Source: an uncultured Gemmatimonadota bacterium (GTDB lineage Bacteria; Gemmatimonadota; Gemmatimonadetes; Gemmatimonadales; Gemmatimonadaceae). Taken from it: a stretch of DNA of 8,033 nt. Under the pieces are notes generated by a model that saw nothing but the letters and a program-made list of their open reading frames with translations, was not told the DNA's origin and made no database searches. A program made the translations under genes and the position numbers. Where the stretch lies: NCBI GenBank assembly GCA_946887155.1, contig CAMPKM010000113.1:1-8033 (forward strand), in the 5' to 3' direction. This document shows positions 5,790 through 8,033 of this stretch, piece by piece; within the stretch, counting starts at the first letter, position 1, and every line of letters begins with the position of its first letter.

Positions 5790-7282
5790 AGCGACTGGCT
5801 GTGCTAACCGGATTGTTGTTAGGCACCTATTTGACCTGTCCGCGTCGCGTGATTGCGCAGGCGGATAGTGCGATCGTCCAGTCGGGCGATAGCGTATCGA
5901 TCCGTCTCGTGGACGCGGATCTGCGTGGCGCGATAATGTCCCTCGCGCGCTTCCTGGATCGCCCGGTGCTGATCGGGGGTGTTTCCGGGCAACGGATCAC
6001 CCTCGAAACGCCGCGTGCGATTGCGCGCTCGGAGGTGCTCCCTCTCCTGAAGGGACTCCTGGAAAGTCAGAATCTCGACTTCTCCGAGGACACAACCGCC
6101 AAGGCATATCGCGTGCGCGGCCGGGACCAGGCATCGAACGGCGAGGGAAGGCCACCGAGCCTTCGAAGTCAAGGCGGTACCGTTCCGGAGCTCTTCGTGG
6201 TACGACTCAAGCATGCTCGCGCCACGGACGTTGCGGCCACGGTGAACGCACTGTATGGCCGGGCGGAAGCGTTAGGCGAGTTGGGCTCGGAACGCCGAAC
6301 CCTGCCGGACCAGATACGGGATGCCGCGGTTCCTCCACCGGATAGTCCTCCGCCACCGGAAGCGGTACAACGTGTCGCCGGCCGCGCGGCGGCGTTGCGA
6401 GGGGAAGTTACGATCGTGCCCGATGCCGGAACGAATAGTCTCCTCATCCGTGCCAGTCGCGACGACTTTGCGCTCCTCGAAGCCGCCGTGCAGGAACTCG
6501 ACATTCGTCCATTGCAGGTGTTGATCGAAGTGCTGATTGCCGAAGTCCGAAAGGACCGGACCTTCGCCCTTGGCTTGGAGACGAAGGTACCGGAGACTGC
6601 GATCCCCAACGGTGGCAAGGCCACTGCGTCAGCCAGTACCTCAGGACTCGGGCTTGGCGACTTCGTGCTCAAGGTCATGAGGGCCGGGGGTGTCGACGCG
6701 GAGCTCACGCTGCGTGCAGCAGCGGCGCGCGGTGACGTCCGTATCGTCAGCCGCCCAGTCGTACTCACCGCTAACAACCAGACCGCCGAGATCAACGTCG
6801 GCAGTCAGCGCCCCTTCATTCAGGTGTCGCGGTCACTTCCGACCGATGCGCCGCAGCGTGACCAGGTCGTGCAATACCGCGACGTGGGAACGAAGCTCTG
6901 GGTCAAGCCGACCATCAGCGGAGACGGTTACGTGATGCTCGTCGTGACGCAGGAGGTCAATGCCGCCACGAGCGAAACCGCATTCGATGCTCCCATCATT
7001 TCGACGCGATCGGTCTCAACGCAACTGCTTATCCGTGACTCGCAGACCGTGGTCCTTGGTGGCATCAGCGATCGACAGCGGGACGTCAACAGCGGCGGCG
7101 TGCCGATTCTCTCGCGAATTCCCCTTATCGGCGCGCTGTTCGGTCATCAATCCAGTCGGACGACGGAAACGGAATTGTTCCTCTTTCTCAAGCCCATCGT
7201 GATCCGGGACGATGACGATGCGGCTCGTGCCAGTGAACCGTTCCGCCGGCGCGCGTCTGGTCCGGGAGTGCCCCCTCCATGA
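5780..7282 (+). CDS. gspD: Type II secretion outer-membrane secretin GspD (compact form)
   Basis: GspD forms the multimeric outer-membrane channel through which folded substrates leave. The product is 500 residues, shorter than the usual 600-700. A Sec signal peptide is clear: basic start, hydrophobic LAVLTGLLLGTYL, and a likely cut after Ala28 (AQA). Next come an N0 domain (about 36-113, VSIRLVDADLRGAIMSLARF), a Gly/Ser/Pro linker, and one N1/N3-type domain (about 135-245) whose halves, LFVVRLKHARATDVAATVNALYG and VTIVPDAGTNSLLIRAS, are split by a Pro-rich insert (163-208). The secretin core runs from about 246 to 476: LQVLIEVLIAEV, RIVSRPVVLTANNQTAEINVGSQRPF (split by nothing), DVGTKLWVKP, and the signature GGVPILSRIPLIGALFG (439-455) with ELFLFLKPIVI. 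A 24-residue charged, Pro-ending tail closes it. A long S domain for a pilotin is absent. Confidence 0.96.
   Translation: MELKRLAVLTGLLLGTYLTCPRRVIAQADSAIVQSGDSVSIRLVDADLRGAIMSLARFLDRPVLIGGVSGQRITLETPRAIARSEVLPLLKGLLESQNLDFSEDTTAKAYRVRGRDQASNGEGRPPSLRSQGGTVPELFVVRLKHARATDVAATVNALYGRAEALGELGSERRTLPDQIRDAAVPPPDSPPPPEAVQRVAGRAAALRGEVTIVPDAGTNSLLIRASRDDFALLEAAVQELDIRPLQVLIEVLIAEVRKDRTFALGLETKVPETAIPNGGKATASASTSGLGLGDFVLKVMRAGGVDAELTLRAAAARGDVRIVSRPVVLTANNQTAEINVGSQRPFIQVSRSLPTDAPQRDQVVQYRDVGTKLWVKPTISGDGYVMLVVTQEVNAATSETAFDAPIISTRSVSTQLLIRDSQTVVLGGISDRQRDVNSGGVPILSRIPLIGALFGHQSSRTTETELFLFLKPIVIRDDDDAARASEPFRRRASGPGVPPP
7264..7268 (+). promoter_or_regulatory. Shine-Dalgarno site for the sigma-54 activator gene
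   Basis: GGGAG ends ten bases before the ATG at 7279, within the last codons of gspD. Together with the ATGA stop-start overlap it supports initiation at 7279 and suggests that the activator is translated from the same mRNA as the secretin. Confidence 0.55.
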
Positions 7283-8033
7283 ATGCACTCGACATCCTGA
7301 TTCGGGGCGACTCGATCCCGATTCGCCGCGTGCGCGAACTCGTCATGCGAGTGGCGCCGTCGAACCTTCCGGTGCTGATCCAGGGTCCCACGGGGTCCGG
7401 AAAGGAACTGGTCGCGCACGCGCTGCATCTCGCCAGCGGGCGGCGGGGCGACTTCGTGCCATTCAACGTCTGCGCCATCGCCGAAACGATGTTCGAGGAC
7501 GCGCTCTTTGGGCACGTGCGTGGGGCCTTTACCGGAGCGCTGACGGATACTCGCGGATTCCTCGCTCAGGCTGATCGAGGCACGTGCTTCTTCGATGAGG
7601 TGAGCGGGTTGGCGCTCGGAAACCAGGCGAAACTCCTGCGAGCGTTGGAGAGCCGCCAATTCCGCCCGGTTGGTGCCCGCTCCGACGTCAGCAGCGACTT
7701 CCGCATCGTCGCCGCAAGCAATGAAGACCTGCAAGCGCTGCGTGACGCGGGGAAATTCCGCGACGACCTGCTGCATCGGTTCGGAAAGGTGGTCATCCGG
7801 TTGCCCGCGTTGAGCGAGCGGGCCGAAGACAGTCCGGCATTGGCGCGTCATTTCCTGTCACAGTCCGTTGGCTCCGCGACCGACCTTGCCGCGTCGGCGG
7901 AACGCCGATTGATGGAGTACCACTGGCCGGGCAATGTGCGCGAATTGAAGAGCGTCATTGAGGCGTCCAGTGTTCTCTCGAGCCGGGCGACGTTGACGCT
8001 GGATGATGTCAGTCCGTTCCTCCGTGCAAATGC
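7279..8033 (+). CDS. Sigma-54-dependent transcriptional activator, AAA+ domain (3' end outside window)
   Basis: The 251 visible residues are almost entirely the AAA+ domain of a bacterial enhancer-binding protein, which uses ATP to open sigma-54 RNA polymerase promoters. Visible motifs: Walker A GPTGSGKE (36-43), conserved Asn63, the sigma-54 contact loop GAFTGA (82-87) fully intact, Walker B region GTCFFDE (101-107), sensor I RIVAASNEDL (142-151), arginine-finger region FRDDLLHRF (160-168, Arg161 and Arg167), LSERAED (178-184) and sensor II WPGNVREL (216-223). The protein starts only about 30 residues before Walker A, so it has no receiver, GAF or PAS domain in front, like PspF or HrpS. The Fis-type DNA-binding helix-turn-helix expected after residue 251 falls outside the window. 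The ATG overlaps the gspD stop as ATGA. It probably regulates the secretion locus or its substrates, but the target is unknown. Confidence 0.92.
   Translation, partial: MNALDILIRGDSIPIRRVRELVMRVAPSNLPVLIQGPTGSGKELVAHALHLASGRRGDFVPFNVCAIAETMFEDALFGHVRGAFTGALTDTRGFLAQADRGTCFFDEVSGLALGNQAKLLRALESRQFRPVGARSDVSSDFRIVAASNEDLQALRDAGKFRDDLLHRFGKVVIRLPALSERAEDSPALARHFLSQSVGSATDLAASAERRLMEYHWPGNVRELKSVIEASSVLSSRATLTLDDVSPFLRAN

Noticed and set aside
5780..5860. Lipoprotein signal in GspD at Cys20
   Set aside because: The residues before the cysteine are Y-L-T, and Thr at -1 does not fit a lipobox; an AQA signal peptidase I site follows.
3539..7282. Reading the platform genes as a type IV pilus pilMNOPQ cluster
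   Set aside because: GspG with its calcium-loop motif and a full GspK lacking Glu5 are T2SS-specific, and PilM and PilN are fused as in GspL.
7147..7851. Minus-strand open frame of 234 codons opposite gspD and the activator
   Set aside because: Shadow of the AAA+ domain, whose motifs on the + strand are unmistakable.

Overview
The window is one continuous protein-coding block on the + strand. It holds most of a type II secretion system (T2SS) operon and ends inside a sigma-54-type AAA+ activator gene. Order: the 3' end of gspG, then gspF, gspH, gspI, gspJ, gspK, gspL, gspM, a gspC-like gene, gspD, and the activator, cut by the right edge. Nothing was found on the minus strand except shadow frames. 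There are no RNA genes, mobile elements, CRISPR arrays or intergenic gaps; every gene overlaps the next by 1 to 10 bases.

The secretin and the inner-membrane GspF/L/M/C set mean a diderm (Gram-negative-type) bacterium. The DNA is GC-rich, with much Arg, Ala and Val in the proteins. The divergence from proteobacterial T2SS proteins and the gene order suggest a lineage outside the Proteobacteria, possibly Gemmatimonadota. That placement is inference and weak without a database search.

Region by region: 1-271 is the end of the major pseudopilin GspG; 268-1452 is the platform protein GspF; 1449-3542 is a run of four minor pseudopilins (H, I, J, K), each with a class III prepilin signal; 3539-5789 encodes the inner-membrane assembly platform and its link to the outer membrane (GspL, GspM, GspC-like); 5780-7282 is a compact outer-membrane secretin GspD; 7279 to the right edge is a PspF-like AAA+ protein with an intact GAFTGA loop and no N-terminal sensor domain.

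In the accepted T2SS model, GspG subunits and the H-I-J-K tip complex form a periplasmic pseudopilus. It is driven through GspF by an ATPase (GspE, not in the window) docked on GspL/GspM, and folded substrates leave through GspD, which GspC connects to the inner membrane. gspE, the prepilin peptidase gspO and gspN are not here; at least gspE and the peptidase must lie elsewhere if the system works.

The most notable points are: the L-M-C-D block at the end of the operon, which mirrors the pilM-N-O-P-Q order of type IV pili; a secretin reduced to N0, one N3-like domain and the barrel; a GspH of only 88 residues; and a sigma-54 activator gene translationally coupled to gspD.
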